This document shows, piece by piece, positions 36,171 through 45,807 of a stretch of 64,000 nt of DNA; within the stretch, counting starts at the first letter, position 1, and every line of letters starts with the position of its first letter. Position numbers and translations under genes: made by a program. Under the pieces are notes generated by a model, which was not told where the DNA came from, searched no databases, and worked only from the letters and a program-made list of their open reading frames with translations. This DNA is from CBDBBY01 sp965205055 (lineage in GTDB: Bacteria > Pseudomonadota > Alphaproteobacteria > Rhodobacterales > Rhodobacteraceae). The stretch covers positions 248,001 to 312,000 of the forward strand of contig OZ242030.1 of NCBI GenBank assembly GCA_965205055.1, given 5' to 3'.

Positions 36171-37713
36171 GCGCGGCTTCCGAATGATCGCGGCTCCCGC
36201 GCGCCATGAGTCTGCCGAGCTCCTTGATTCCGAGCTGGCCGCGATCCGTGGCGGGGGTAAGCCGGCCGTCGGACATGACTGCAATCTTGTCGGAAAGCGA
36301 CAGGATCTCCTCGAGCTCGTCGGAGATCAGGAGCACGGCCGAGCCGTTCTCGCGGGCCGCCAGCAGCCGCCCGTGCACATAGGCCACCGCGCCGACGTCG
36401 AGACCTCTGGTCGGCTGGTTGGCAACCACGATCCGAGGGTTCTGGTCCAATGCGCGGCCCAGAATCAGTTTTTGCATGTTTCCTCCCGAAAGCAGGCGCG
36501 CGGACGTGAAGGGCGAGGGGCATTTCACATCGTATTCGGAAATGACTTGTTCCGCGAAACGCCGCGCGGACGTCCTTCGCATGAAACCTTTCCTGTTGAA
36601 TCGATTCGACCTGTACTGCTCGGATATGATGTTCTCGACGATCGACATGTCGCCGAACATCCCGGTCGCCAGTCTGTCTTCGGGGATTCGCGCGATTCCC
36701 AAGGCCAAAGCCGTCCGCGGACTCCATTTGGCGGGCTCGACTCCGTCGACCATGATTTTCCCGTCCGCGGGATGCATCGTTCCGCATAGAATCGAGGCGA
36801 GAAGCGACTGGCCGTTTCCTGCGACGCCCGCGATCCCGGTGATTTCGCCCGCCCGGAGCGACAGCGTCACGTCCGTGAGGTTCACCCTCGCCGCGTCAGA
36901 AGCCGTGCTCACGGACTGAAGCTCCAGCAATACCGACCCCGGTGCGGCCGCGCCGGCTTCCGGCAGCGTCACAGGTTCCCCGACCATCAACGCGGCAAGT
37001 TCGGCGCTGTCGGTCGAATCAGGCGTCCTTTCCCCGACAAGCTGGCCCTTTCGGAGAACGAGAATGCGGTCGCTGATCGACATCGCCTCCGACAATTTGT
37101 GCGAAATGAACACGACCGAAAGCCCCCGGCTCACGAGGCGCCGGAATATTGCGAACAAGGATTCGACTTCGAACGGCGTCAGCACGGCGGTCGGCTCGTC
37201 CATGATGAGGACGCGCGAATCGCGGTACAGAGCCTTGACGATTTCAACCCGCTGCTTTTCGCCGACGCTGAGGTCGGCCACCTTGTCGTTCGGCCGGGCG
37301 GGAAGGCCGATCTCTTCCAGAAGCGCGGCAATCTTGCGTGCCGCCTGCGTTTTTCCGGAGCGCGGGGAGAAAATGCTTTCCGTGCCGAGGACGACGTTTT
37401 CAGCGATCGACATGTTTTCGACCAGCGCGAAGTGCTGGTGGACCATGCCGATTCCGGCGCCGATCGCGGCGTTCGGATTGCCCTTGCCGAGCTGGACGCC
37501 CGCGTATTTGATCTCGCCTTCGTCGGCCACGTAATGGCCGAAGAGGATGTTCATCAGCGTGGTCTTGCCGGCGCCGTTCTCTCCCAGAAGGGAAACGACC
37601 TCGCCCGGCCTGACTTCGAAACTTATGGCGTCGTTCGCCAGCAGCGGTCCGAAGCGCTTGGTGATGCCTGAAAGGCGGAGCGTGTCCGCTCCGCCTTGCG
37701 ACTGGATGTTCAA
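36160..37713 (-). CDS. BMP-type ABC transporter ATP-binding protein
   Basis: A 517-residue double ATPase (YufO/NupA type). First domain: Walker A GENGAGKTT, signature LSVGEKQR, Walker B VLIMDEPTAVL, and the switch His in FISHKLSE. Second domain: a modified Walker A region GVAGNGQSL without the usual Lys, signature LSGGNMQK and NQPTRGLD. The weak second nucleotide site is normal in the sugar/nucleoside importer class. No ATG is available near the N-terminus; the start is TTG at 37713, and TTGA overlaps the stop of the binding-protein gene, so translation is coupled. Confidence 0.92.
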   Translation of the reverse strand: MNIQSQGGADTLRLSGITKRFGPLLANDAISFEVRPGEVVSLLGENGAGKTTLMNILFGHYVADEGEIKYAGVQLGKGNPNAAIGAGIGMVHQHFALVENMSIAENVVLGTESIFSPRSGKTQAARKIAALLEEIGLPARPNDKVADLSVGEKQRVEIVKALYRDSRVLIMDEPTAVLTPFEVESLFAIFRRLVSRGLSVVFISHKLSEAMSISDRILVLRKGQLVGERTPDSTDSAELAALMVGEPVTLPEAGAAAPGSVLLELQSVSTASDAARVNLTDVTLSLRAGEITGIAGVAGNGQSLLASILCGTMHPADGKIMVDGVEPAKWSPRTALALGIARIPEDRLATGMFGDMSIVENIISEQYRSNRFNRKGFMRRTSARRFAEQVISEYDVKCPSPFTSARLLSGGNMQKLILGRALDQNPRIVVANQPTRGLDVGAVAYVHGRLLAARENGSAVLLISDELEEILSLSDKIAVMSDGRLTPATDRGQLGIKELGRLMARGSRDHSEAAHAT

Positions 37714-38741
37714 GTCGATTTCGGCTCTTCGTCGTTGATCTCGACCGTGAAGGCGCCGGACCTGATTTCGCTTTCGCGCCGGGCGACGAGATCGAGCGCT
37801 TCCTGCGGAACCTTTCCGGCGAAAGTTCCGAGCGGCGCCAGAGAGCACCCGCCGTGCTTCATGAAGGAATACTGGCCGTAATTGTCCGCCTCGAAGGTTC
37901 CGTTCTTGGCCCTTTCGATCGCCGCGTCGAGCGTCGGCTCGAAATGCCACAACGCGGACGCCACCACGGTGTCGGGGTAGTCGCTCTGCGTATCGATGAC
38001 GTTCCCTATCGCCAGAACGCCGCGCTCCTGGGCGGCGTCGGAAACGCCGAAGCGCTCCGCGTACATCAAGTCGGCGCCGGCATCGATATGGGCGAAAGCG
38101 GTTTCCTTGGCTTTCGGCGGATCGAACCAAGAGCCGATGAATGCGACCTTGAACGAAATGCCTTCCTTCATCTCGGCGGCGCCGGCCATGAATGCGTGCA
38201 TCAGCCGGTTCACTTCCGGGATCGGAAAGCCGCCGACCATGCCGATGACTTTGCTCTCCGTCATCGCGCCGGCGATGATGCCCGTGAGATAGGACGCGTC
38301 CTGGATGTAATTGTCGAACACGGCCAGATTCGGATACTGCTGGTCATGCAGGAAGCTTGACCCCATGAGATACGCCTTGTCCGGGTAATCAAGCGTGACC
38401 TGCCGCGATTCCTTTTCCACCGCGAATATTTCGCCGATGATGAGATCGAACTCGCCCTCGGAGTATTCGCGCATCACGCGCTCATAGTCGGTGTTGGCAA
38501 CGTTCTCGGAAAATTCGTAGGCGATGTCGCCGCGGTCCACTGCGGTCAACGCGGCCTTGTGGATCCTGCTGACCCATTGCTGCTCGATGGGAACCGTGTA
38601 AATCGCTGCAACTTTGAGCGGAACTTGCGCGAACGCGAGTTTTCCCGACGCGCCGACCGCCGCCGCGGCCGCGCCCGCTTGCAAAAAGCTGCGCCGCTTG
38701 AGCTGCAAGCCTCCCGCAATTCCGAATGTGTCAGGTTTCAT
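37710..38741 (-). CDS. BMP-family substrate-binding protein
   Basis: A 343-residue periplasmic binding protein of the BMP/Med (PnrA-like) family, which binds nucleosides, purines or related compounds. The N-terminus KRRSFLQAGAAAAAVGASGKLAFA is a twin-arginine (Tat) signal with RRxFL, rather than the lipoprotein signal of Gram-positive relatives. Conserved parts include YTVPIEQQWVSRIHKA, GMVGGFPIPEVNRLMHAF and DAGADLMYAERFGVSDAA. GGAGAG lies 9 bases before the ATG. First gene of the operon, followed by the ATPase, two permeases, a CodA-like deaminase and a hydrolase. Confidence 0.92.
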   Translation of the reverse strand: MKPDTFGIAGGLQLKRRSFLQAGAAAAAVGASGKLAFAQVPLKVAAIYTVPIEQQWVSRIHKAALTAVDRGDIAYEFSENVANTDYERVMREYSEGEFDLIIGEIFAVEKESRQVTLDYPDKAYLMGSSFLHDQQYPNLAVFDNYIQDASYLTGIIAGAMTESKVIGMVGGFPIPEVNRLMHAFMAGAAEMKEGISFKVAFIGSWFDPPKAKETAFAHIDAGADLMYAERFGVSDAAQERGVLAIGNVIDTQSDYPDTVVASALWHFEPTLDAAIERAKNGTFEADNYGQYSFMKHGGCSLAPLGTFAGKVPQEALDLVARRESEIRSGAFTVEINDEEPKST

Positions 38742-38766
38742 TTTGGGTGCTCTCCTTTTCCCTAAT

Positions 38767-38783
38767 GAGATTTCAAAAATCTC
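38767..38783 (-). promoter_or_regulatory. Leader hairpin upstream of the BMP operon
   Basis: Perfect palindrome GAGATTT-CAA-AAATCTC on the plus strand, 26 bases before the BMP start codon. It would lie in the 5' leader or at an operator for a repressor of the importer operon. Confidence 0.35.
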
Positions 38784-38788
38784 GGCTC

Positions 38789-38815
38789 ACTAAATTTTCA
38801 AGATCTGGAAGTCAA
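38789..38815 (-). promoter_or_regulatory. Candidate promoter of the BMP operon
   Basis: On the minus strand TTGACT (38815-38810) is followed after 15 bases by TTTAGT (38794-38789), a sigma-70-like pair with short spacing. It lies about 50-75 bases before the start codon. The rest of 38742-39062 holds no gene I can support. Confidence 0.3.
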
Positions 38816-39062
38816 GAAAAAATTGCGCTGCGAAGATCAAGCCCATCCGCGCGCTCAACCGCCGCCGAGCGTGGAGCGAAGCATGGAGAATGACTCCGAA
38901 ACGCCGGATATCATATTGAATAAGTTAAAAAAATGGATTGACGAATTATGTCGAAGGGCTGCCCTTCGCCTCTGACGGAATGCCTTTCAAATGTTCGCGG
39001 GGCCCTTGAATTCAGCATTCGGAACCTGACAAAATGCTTGGGCCTTGGGTCGGGCCGCGACG

Positions 39063-40223
39063 ATGAATTCAGTCTCAGCATGTGCAATTTTGGAACGGCT
39101 TGTTTCTTTTCGAACAGTGTCGAGCGAATCGAACTTGGACCTGATCGAATGGGTCGGTCAGCATCTGGCGGGGAACGGGATCGATTCGGCGCGCGTTTTC
39201 AATTCGGATGGAAGCAAGGCAAATCTTTTCGCAATGATCGGGCCGTCCGTACCGGGCGGCGTGATTCTCTCGGGGCACACTGACGTCGTACCTGTCGATG
39301 GCCAGAAATGGCGATCATGTCCGTGGACGCTGGCGGAAAGGAACGGACGCCTTTACGGCCGCGGCACTTGCGACATGAAGGGCTTTCTTGCATCCGTCCT
39401 CGCGGCGGCTCCCGCGATGCGGTCGGCTCCGTTGCGCAGACCCGTGCAAATCGCTCTCTCATACGATGAAGAAATCGGCTGCGTTGGCGCGCCGGGCATG
39501 ATCGAGGAGATGCGTAAATGCCTCCCGCCCGCGTCGGCGGCAATCATCGGCGAGCCGACATCAATGAAAGTCGCGACCGCGCACAAGGGAACGATGGCCC
39601 TTGAAGTTCGCGTGCGGGGGCATGACGTCCACTCCTCCTTGATGCACAAGGGGGTTTCGGCTGTGATGGCCGCCGCTCGACTCATCGAGTGGGCGAATCA
39701 GCGGAACGCCGAGATCAGACGAAAAGAAGCGGAGTCTGAATCGGCCCGATTCGACCCGCCTTACACCACCCTTCACATCGGAAGGATCAGCGGCGGAACC
39801 GCCCAGAACATCACGGCGAAGGATTGCCGTTTCGAATTGGAAATCAGGTGCGTTCCGAACGAAGACACCCGACGATGGGCGGGTCGGTTCAAAAGATATG
39901 CGAAAGCAGTCGAGTCGAGAATGCGGCGGATACATCCTGAAGCCGCGATTGAAATCAGAGATTGGTTCGATGTTCCGCAACTCCGTCCCGAAAGTTCGGG
40001 TTGCGCCGAAACTTTGGCAAGACGGTTGACGGGCGACAACGGTACGCACGTAATGTCCTGCGGAACCGAAGCCGGACAATTTCAGGAGCGTGGCTATTCA
40101 GCCGTGGTCTGCGGACCAGGCGATATCGAAGCGGCCCACAAACCCGATGAGCATATCAGCGTCTCGCAACTGAAGGCGGCGAACGGGTTCATGCAGCGAT
40201 TGACCAAGGAACTTTGCGAGTGA
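39063..40223 (+). CDS. Acetylornithine deacetylase-like M20 peptidase
   Basis: A 386-residue zinc hydrolase of the ArgE/DapE group, similar to acetylornithine deacetylase. Metal and catalytic motifs are SGHTDVVPVDGQKW, GRGTCDMKGF, SYDEEIGCVGAPGM (general base Glu plus metal Glu), GEPTSM, and HKPDEHIS near the end. The dimerisation domain spans about residues 170-285 (TAHKGTMALEVRVRGHDVHSS). The ATG at 39063 lies 18 bases after an in-frame TTG and gives the usual N-terminus. A second M20 enzyme follows after 10 bases, so the two form an operon divergent from the importer. It probably deacylates N-acyl amino acids. Confidence 0.85.
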   Translation: MNSVSACAILERLVSFRTVSSESNLDLIEWVGQHLAGNGIDSARVFNSDGSKANLFAMIGPSVPGGVILSGHTDVVPVDGQKWRSCPWTLAERNGRLYGRGTCDMKGFLASVLAAAPAMRSAPLRRPVQIALSYDEEIGCVGAPGMIEEMRKCLPPASAAIIGEPTSMKVATAHKGTMALEVRVRGHDVHSSLMHKGVSAVMAAARLIEWANQRNAEIRRKEAESESARFDPPYTTLHIGRISGGTAQNITAKDCRFELEIRCVPNEDTRRWAGRFKRYAKAVESRMRRIHPEAAIEIRDWFDVPQLRPESSGCAETLARRLTGDNGTHVMSCGTEAGQFQERGYSAVVCGPGDIEAAHKPDEHISVSQLKAANGFMQRLTKELCE

Positions 40224-40233
40224 GAAGCAAACT

Positions 40234-41400
40234 ATGGCTATAAGGAACCGCATTGCGGAATTGCAGAAAGAGATCTCTGAATGGCGGCGCGATCTCCACA
40301 TGCATCCCGAACTCCTGTTCGACACCTTCAGAACTTCGGAGTTCGTCGCGACGAAACTGCGTGAATTCGGGTGCGACCAGATCGTAACCGGAATCGGCCG
40401 GACGGGCGTGGTCGGCGTCATAAAGGGACGGCAGGACAGCAGCGGAAAGGTTGTCGGCCTTCGAGCGGACATGGACGCCTTGCCGATCCGGGAAGAAACC
40501 GGGGCGGAGCATGCCTCGAGGACGGACGGCGTCATGCACGCATGCGGCCATGACGGCCATACGTCCATGCTTCTGGGCGCCGCGAAATATCTGGCCGAAA
40601 CCAGGAATTTCGACGGATCGGTCGTTGCGATTTTCCAGCCCGCGGAGGAAGGCGGCGCGGGCGGGAAGGAAATGGTAGACGACGGGCTCATGGATCGTTT
40701 CGGAATCGACGAAGTCTACGGCATGCACAACATGCCCGGACTGCCGACCGGGGAATTCGCGATCAGGTCCGGACCGCTCCTTGCCGCGGCGGATACATTC
40801 ACGATCGGGATCGAAGGGAAGGGCGGGCATGCCGCTCAGCCGCATTTGGCGAGAGACACGACGCTGGCAGCGTCCCATGTCGTTGTTGCCCTTCAGTCGA
40901 TCGTGGCCAGAAACATTCATCCGCTTCGATCTCTGGTGCTCTCCGTCACTTCGTTCCAGACGAATTCCGATGCGCACAATGTCATTCCGCAGCGGGCTGC
41001 GCTCAAAGGGACGGTTCGGACGCTGGACGAAGAGACGCGGGATATGGCCGCGAAACGACTTGCGGAGGTCGCGAAATCGACCGCCGAAGCATACGGCGCG
41101 ACCGCCGAGGTGCGCTACGAGAAAGGTTATCCTGTTACGATCAACGCCCGGGCCCAAACCGAATTCGCCGCCGAGGCCGCAAGGAGCGTCGCGGGCAAGG
41201 TCGACGAGAACGCCGGAATTCTTATGGCGTCGGAGGACTTCTCGTTCATGCTGAATGAGCGGCCCGGCGCATTCATTCTGGTGGGAAACGGCGATACTGC
41301 CCCCGTCCACCACGCCAAGTACGATTTCAACGACGCTGCGATTCCGGCCGGATGCTCATATTGGGCGGAGATCGCGGAAAGCCGGATGCCGGCGTCGTGA
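40234..41400 (+). CDS. M20 aminoacylase / amidohydrolase
   Basis: A 388-residue M20D-family hydrolase (hippurate hydrolase/N-acyl-amino-acid amidohydrolase type). Signatures: EWRRDLHMHPELLF, LRADMDALPIREETG, HACGHDGHTSMLLGAAKYL (metal Cys/His cluster), FQPAEEGGAGGKEMVDDG and MASEDFSFML. It begins 10 bases after the preceding M20 gene. The pair may release amino acids from N-acylated forms taken up by the cell. Confidence 0.88.
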   Translation: MAIRNRIAELQKEISEWRRDLHMHPELLFDTFRTSEFVATKLREFGCDQIVTGIGRTGVVGVIKGRQDSSGKVVGLRADMDALPIREETGAEHASRTDGVMHACGHDGHTSMLLGAAKYLAETRNFDGSVVAIFQPAEEGGAGGKEMVDDGLMDRFGIDEVYGMHNMPGLPTGEFAIRSGPLLAAADTFTIGIEGKGGHAAQPHLARDTTLAASHVVVALQSIVARNIHPLRSLVLSVTSFQTNSDAHNVIPQRAALKGTVRTLDEETRDMAAKRLAEVAKSTAEAYGATAEVRYEKGYPVTINARAQTEFAAEAARSVAGKVDENAGILMASEDFSFMLNERPGAFILVGNGDTAPVHHAKYDFNDAAIPAGCSYWAEIAESRMPAS

Positions 41401-42172
41401 AGCCGCTTGTCCTGTCCAAGCCCGGCGGGAATTTCGCGGTGGCGAAAGCCCCGGGTTGCTGTCAACTTGGGTTCAAGTCGTAAAACAATGCTTATTGCGG
41501 GCGGCGACGTTCCGCATGTTCAATGCCCGATGTACGCTCGTCGATATCCACGCCTGCGCAACCGCGCGAACTGCAGGTTTGGGTTGCGGAATGGTTGGAC
41601 AGGCCGAGCAGGCGAAGGATCCGTTCATTGTTTGGATTGAACGGGTCGTCGCCTTCGGCTCGGTCATGTTTGCCGCCCTGCTTCAAGTTTTTTCGGCATG
41701 TATTCAACGACGCCCCGCAGCGGCCGGACGAAGCGGCGCGCTTCGCGATGCTCCGGATGACAGGACTGGTCGCGCCGTCGGCCTGAAGGCGGGGAGTTCC
41801 GCTTTGATCGAAACAATGGCGGACCCGGTCGGCTGAAGGATCGGAGCCGCCTTGAACTCCGCGCAGAAACGCATGGCAGACGGGTGGCTGTTCAATTCGA
41901 GTTCGCTCAGGCTGCCGCCGGTCGGAAGCGGGTGCCAACGCCCTGTTCGCCATCAATTTCCGCATCGGACACAACCGCTGGTCCGACCTTCTCAAATGGC
42001 GGCTTGCCTCGGCGAAGCCGCCTAACCCAAAAAATGCTGCTGCGACAAGGATTTGCCGTTTCTTTCCGATCATGTAGAGATTGGCGCTGGTTTTGCGTTG
42101 CGCCGGTTGGTTGAAGCGATTCGCAAAGCTTGCATCGCCTGCCCGCAGGAATGAAACGAAGTACAGCCGAAT
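41401..42172. other. Long stretch without a supported gene
   Basis: 772 bases with open frames on both strands that cross each other. On the minus strand near 42072 a short frame starts MIGKKRQILVAAAFFGLGGFAEA, like a signal peptide, but no recognisable domain follows and the apparent reading frame changes. It may be the remains of an exported protein. No RNA gene is seen. Confidence 0.4.
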
Positions 42173-43324
42173 ATGAACAAGCCCAGCGACGCAAAGTTCA
42201 AACCGGGCTTCGGTAAAGTCCCGCCGGAATTTGCCGGCCGCGATGACGAAATGGCCGTGATAACGGAAACGCTGGATGATCTGGGCGCGCGCTCTTGTCC
42301 TGCAGCGAACATCGCTTTGATTGGCCCGCGCGGCAACGGCAAGACATCGCTGCTGCGATGGGTGCAGACGCAAATTGATCGCCGCGAAGATGGTATTGAG
42401 TGCGTTGTTCTCAGTGCCGATCGATTCAGCTCACATCACGACCTTGTCGACGCGCTTGCGACACACGGCGTATTCTCGGCTCTCGCCGGAGACGGGTTTT
42501 CAGCGACCATTAAGCTATTCGGTTCGGAAGTTGCCTTTTCGCGCCAAAGGGCCGCGAAAAAATTGCTTAGACCTGTATTGGAGAAGAAATGTTCCGAGAA
42601 CGGCTTGGCAATATTGATAGACGAGGCGCATACGCTGGATCGCTACCCGGATGCAGCTCGCGAATTCTTCAATGAAGTGCAGATGCTCGAAATGCGGCCA
42701 TTGCTGTTGATTCTTGCGGGCACCCCCAGCATTTCGACCCGCCTGAACAAGATCGAAGCCACATTTTGGAATCGCTTGGACAAAATCGGCGTTGGGCTCC
42801 TGGACGCAGAAGCCGCACAGAAAGCTCTCCGGATACCTCTGGAGCGGATGGGCTACGGCGTCAAAGCCGACACATTGGAAAAAGCGGCGGACGAGGCACA
42901 GCACTACCCGTATTTTCTTCAGGTTATCGGTAGAGAATTGCATCGCGCCGCAAAGTCGGATCCCGGCAAGCTTGGTCGCGGCAACGAAATCGGCGGTGCA
43001 ATTCTTGATAGGGCCCTGAAGGAATTCCGTCTTGCGAGAAACAACTATTATTCCGGACGGTATCAGGAACTTCGGACCCGCGGCATATTGCGCTCGGCCG
43101 AAGCTGTTGCACGACTTTTCGCATCGCATAAGAGAAATTCAATTTCTACGGCTGCGATGGAAGCGGTCGTCGCCCGGAGCATCGACACGAAACTTGAAGA
43201 GTTGGCAAGGCGCAAAGGTGAGATTGATCCAGCGGTATGGGTCGAAGAGGAGCTTCGATATGTTGGCTTCTTCTGGAGTCATGTCGGCAGGAGGAATTCT
43301 GCGAACCCGGAATTCCCAGCTTGA
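42173..43324 (+). CDS. AAA-type ATP-binding protein
   Basis: A 383-residue single-domain ATPase of the AAA_16/ORC-like type. Walker A is LIGPRGNGKTSLL (about residues 45-57), Walker B is LAILIDEAHTLD (about 144-155), a sensor-like segment is LLLILAGTPSIS, and a C-terminal helical part has IPLERMGYGVKADTLEKAADEAQHYPYFLQVIGREL. There is no membrane segment. No clear ribosome-binding site precedes the ATG. It stands alone between decayed stretches, which suggests accessory DNA. Relatives are found among regulators and some defence systems, but the role here is unknown. Confidence 0.75.
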   Translation: MNKPSDAKFKPGFGKVPPEFAGRDDEMAVITETLDDLGARSCPAANIALIGPRGNGKTSLLRWVQTQIDRREDGIECVVLSADRFSSHHDLVDALATHGVFSALAGDGFSATIKLFGSEVAFSRQRAAKKLLRPVLEKKCSENGLAILIDEAHTLDRYPDAAREFFNEVQMLEMRPLLLILAGTPSISTRLNKIEATFWNRLDKIGVGLLDAEAAQKALRIPLERMGYGVKADTLEKAADEAQHYPYFLQVIGRELHRAAKSDPGKLGRGNEIGGAILDRALKEFRLARNNYYSGRYQELRTRGILRSAEAVARLFASHKRNSISTAAMEAVVARSIDTKLEELARRKGEIDPAVWVEEELRYVGFFWSHVGRRNSANPEFPA

Positions 43325-43874
43325 TGGATTACACTTTGAAACGGGCTGCAAGCGTGAACTGAACTTGCATCAAGACGGTTCGATTCTGCACTATTGCAAC
43401 TGTTGATTTGGCAGCGGTTCTCTGTGCTGGTCCGCTCCCCGTCGACCTCATGCCGACGACGGCTTATTTGGCTCGAAAGCACGGATTTCCCTTGCTTTCG
43501 AAACGCGTCGGCTTGGAAGAGTGCGGCAGGGCAGAGGCAAGACATTCTTCCCGCTGTAACTCCCGTCGTCATTCCGGGCGAAATGATCTGAGGCGCTTTC
43601 ACGTCTGGCGACCGTATCGAAATGGATCGGTATTGCAAATTTGTCGATGTTCGCCCCGTTTCGCTTTAAGACGATGAGATTGACGCGCTGGTCGCGTTCA
43701 TGCATGCGCTTGCGGGTCGATATAGCGTCAACTGCCCGCTTGGGCGGCCCGAGCAGCCTTCCGGTGGCACGGCGGCGCCATCGGAAGTGAGGTGGCTCCA
43801 AGCTGCCCGCATGCCGGAACATGCGGCGAATTGCGGACTTTTCCTGAGAAAAGAAAACGAGAAATTCAGCGAAA
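43325..43874. other. Decayed stretch before the ABC-F gene
   Basis: 550 bases with no intact gene. The only readable piece is a possible haem peroxidase tail at 43660-43765, listed separately. The rest has short overlapping frames and no RNA gene or terminator that I can see. Confidence 0.4.
43660..43765 (+). pseudogene. Possible di-haem cytochrome c peroxidase tail
   Basis: One frame reads DDEIDALVAFMHALAGRYSV then NCPLGRPE, the type of C-terminal segment found in MauG/cytochrome c peroxidase-like proteins. It is preceded by a stop and has no start. No CxxCH haem site is visible in the surrounding bases. This is a weak, pattern-based call. Confidence 0.3.
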
Positions 43875-45698
43875 ATGCCAACGCAACTGCTCATGAATCT
43901 CACCGGTATTTCCGTCAAAGTCGGAACGGCGGCAATATTCGCCGACGCCAGCCTCAAGATTCACTTCGGAGACAAGATCGCAGTGACCGGTCGCAACGGC
44001 GCCGGCAAATCCACGCTCGCCCGGTTGATCGCGGGTTTGATCGAACCTGACGAAGGAGTCATTCACAAGTCGGGTGCGGTATCGATCGGATATCTGGAGC
44101 AAGAGGTGAATGTGGACGGCCACGAAACGCTGGGCGGTTTCGCAGCCGCCGACTTGCCGGTGCACGAAGCGTACAAGATAGGGCTGGCATCCGGCGGACT
44201 GGACTTCAATCCCGAAACGGTCGCTGCGAGCGCATCCGGCGGCGAGCGCCGGAAGGCGGCATTGGCCGGATTGCTTGCGAAGGAACCCGATCTCATGATT
44301 CTTGATGAGCCGACAAACCATTTGGACATTCAATCGGTTCAGTGGCTTGAAGATCACCTTCGGGACGCGCGCTCGGCCTTCATCCTCGTCAGCCATGATC
44401 GCGCGCTCATGAAAGCGGTGTCCAAGCGCACCGTCTGGCTCGAGGACGGGAAAGTCCGAGTCTTCAGCGACGGCTATCGAAATTTCGAAGAAAAGCGGGA
44501 AAAGGTCTACGAAGAGCAAGTCGAACATGAACGGGGGCTCGACAGCGCCCTGCGCAGAGAAATTCGTTGGCAGGTCCACGGAGTTACGGGGCGCAGAAAG
44601 CGGAACCAGCGCCGCCTGCGCGAGCTGAACGAACTGCGCGAGAGGCGGAAGAACGAAACGAGGCGCGCGGGGCAGGCCGCGATGAAATTCTCAAGCGCCG
44701 CGAAAATGAGCAAACTGGTTGTCGAGGCTGAAGGATTGTCGAAGCGATACGGAGACAGATGGATTGTCCGGGACCTCAGCTTGCGCTTGGTCAAAGGCGA
44801 CCGCTTGGCGGTCGTGGGTCCGAACGGCGTCGGAAAATCGACTCTACTCAACCTGCTTGCAAAAAATGTCGCGCCCTGCGCGGGCAAAGTGAGGCACGGT
44901 TTCCAGATGAAGATCGCGAAACTCGAGCAAGACCTGAGTTCCATTGATCCGAGTCTTACCGTGCGCCAGTTTCTCGTCGGGACCGGAATTCGCGGTCGCG
45001 ACAGCATCGACCATATCGTGGCGGACGGCCGGTCTCGCCACATTGCGTCCTACTTGAACGACTTCCTGTTTTCGAAATGGCAGATCGACGCACCCGTCTC
45101 GTCTCTTTCGGGCGGCGAGATGGCCCGGCTGCGTTTTGCGAAGATCATGGCCTCGAAAAGCGATCTTCTGGTTCTCGACGAGCCGACGAACGACCTCGAC
45201 ATTGAATCGCAGGTTATGCTTCAAGATGCGATGACCGATTACGGCGGCACTGTCCTCTACGCTTCGCACGACAGGGATTTCATTGACCGCACCGCGACAT
45301 TGACGGTTGCATTCGAAGGGTCGGGGCGGTGCGTGCCGTACGCTGGCGGATGGTCGGACCGGCTTGCGCAATTGCAGTCGCTGTCCGCGAAGCCCGCGCC
45401 GGAAAAGCCGAGGGCCAAGACGCGGGCCAAAAAGGAAATCGCGAAGGTTTCCCGAACGGGCCTGTCCTTCACGGAATCTTTTCGGCTTCAGGAGCTTGAA
45501 GGCCAGATCGCAGGTTTCGAAAAGGAGATATCTCGGATTGCCGAGGCGGTTTCCGAACCGAATCTGGCCGTCGACAATCCTCGGTTGTTCAAATCTATGA
45601 CGGATGAGTGGAGTCGGAAAATGCAGTTGTTGGAGGAAGCGGAGAATGAATGGCTCGAACTGGAAGAACGAAACGAAAAAGCGATTGGTGAAAACTAG
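43875..45698 (+). CDS. ABC-F family ATPase (Uup-like)
   Basis: A 607-residue soluble twin ATPase of the ABC-F class, which acts on ribosomes. First domain: Walker A GRNGAGKST, signature ASGGERRK, Walker B LMILDEPTNHLD. Linker rich in Arg and Glu (about residues 210-270). Second domain: GPNGVGKST, LSGGEMARLR, LLVLDEPTNDLD. The C-terminus (from about residue 505) is a charged coiled coil, as in Uup. There are no membrane helices. The ATG at 43875 gives the usual N-terminus; another in-frame ATG lies 18 bases downstream. Confidence 0.9.
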   Translation: MPTQLLMNLTGISVKVGTAAIFADASLKIHFGDKIAVTGRNGAGKSTLARLIAGLIEPDEGVIHKSGAVSIGYLEQEVNVDGHETLGGFAAADLPVHEAYKIGLASGGLDFNPETVAASASGGERRKAALAGLLAKEPDLMILDEPTNHLDIQSVQWLEDHLRDARSAFILVSHDRALMKAVSKRTVWLEDGKVRVFSDGYRNFEEKREKVYEEQVEHERGLDSALRREIRWQVHGVTGRRKRNQRRLRELNELRERRKNETRRAGQAAMKFSSAAKMSKLVVEAEGLSKRYGDRWIVRDLSLRLVKGDRLAVVGPNGVGKSTLLNLLAKNVAPCAGKVRHGFQMKIAKLEQDLSSIDPSLTVRQFLVGTGIRGRDSIDHIVADGRSRHIASYLNDFLFSKWQIDAPVSSLSGGEMARLRFAKIMASKSDLLVLDEPTNDLDIESQVMLQDAMTDYGGTVLYASHDRDFIDRTATLTVAFEGSGRCVPYAGGWSDRLAQLQSLSAKPAPEKPRAKTRAKKEIAKVSRTGLSFTESFRLQELEGQIAGFEKEISRIAEAVSEPNLAVDNPRLFKSMTDEWSRKMQLLEEAENEWLELEERNEKAIGEN

Positions 45699-45807
45699 TT
45701 TGCGGCCAGCGACCGCGCGGCGATTCAAGTACGCAGTCTGATCCAAAGCGGCATCGATTCAGCTTCGCCGCGCGCCGCCGGCGATGCATCCGGGCCGGCG
45801 CTGATGG

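Noticed and set aside
36160..38130. 656-codon version of the BMP ATPase
   Set aside because: The first 139 codons overlap the binding-protein gene in another frame and read like antisense-type Arg-rich sequence; the TTG at 37713 is better.
41492..42373. 293-codon open frame on the minus strand
   Set aside because: It runs into the AAA ATPase gene on the opposite strand, and no part matches a family that I recognise.
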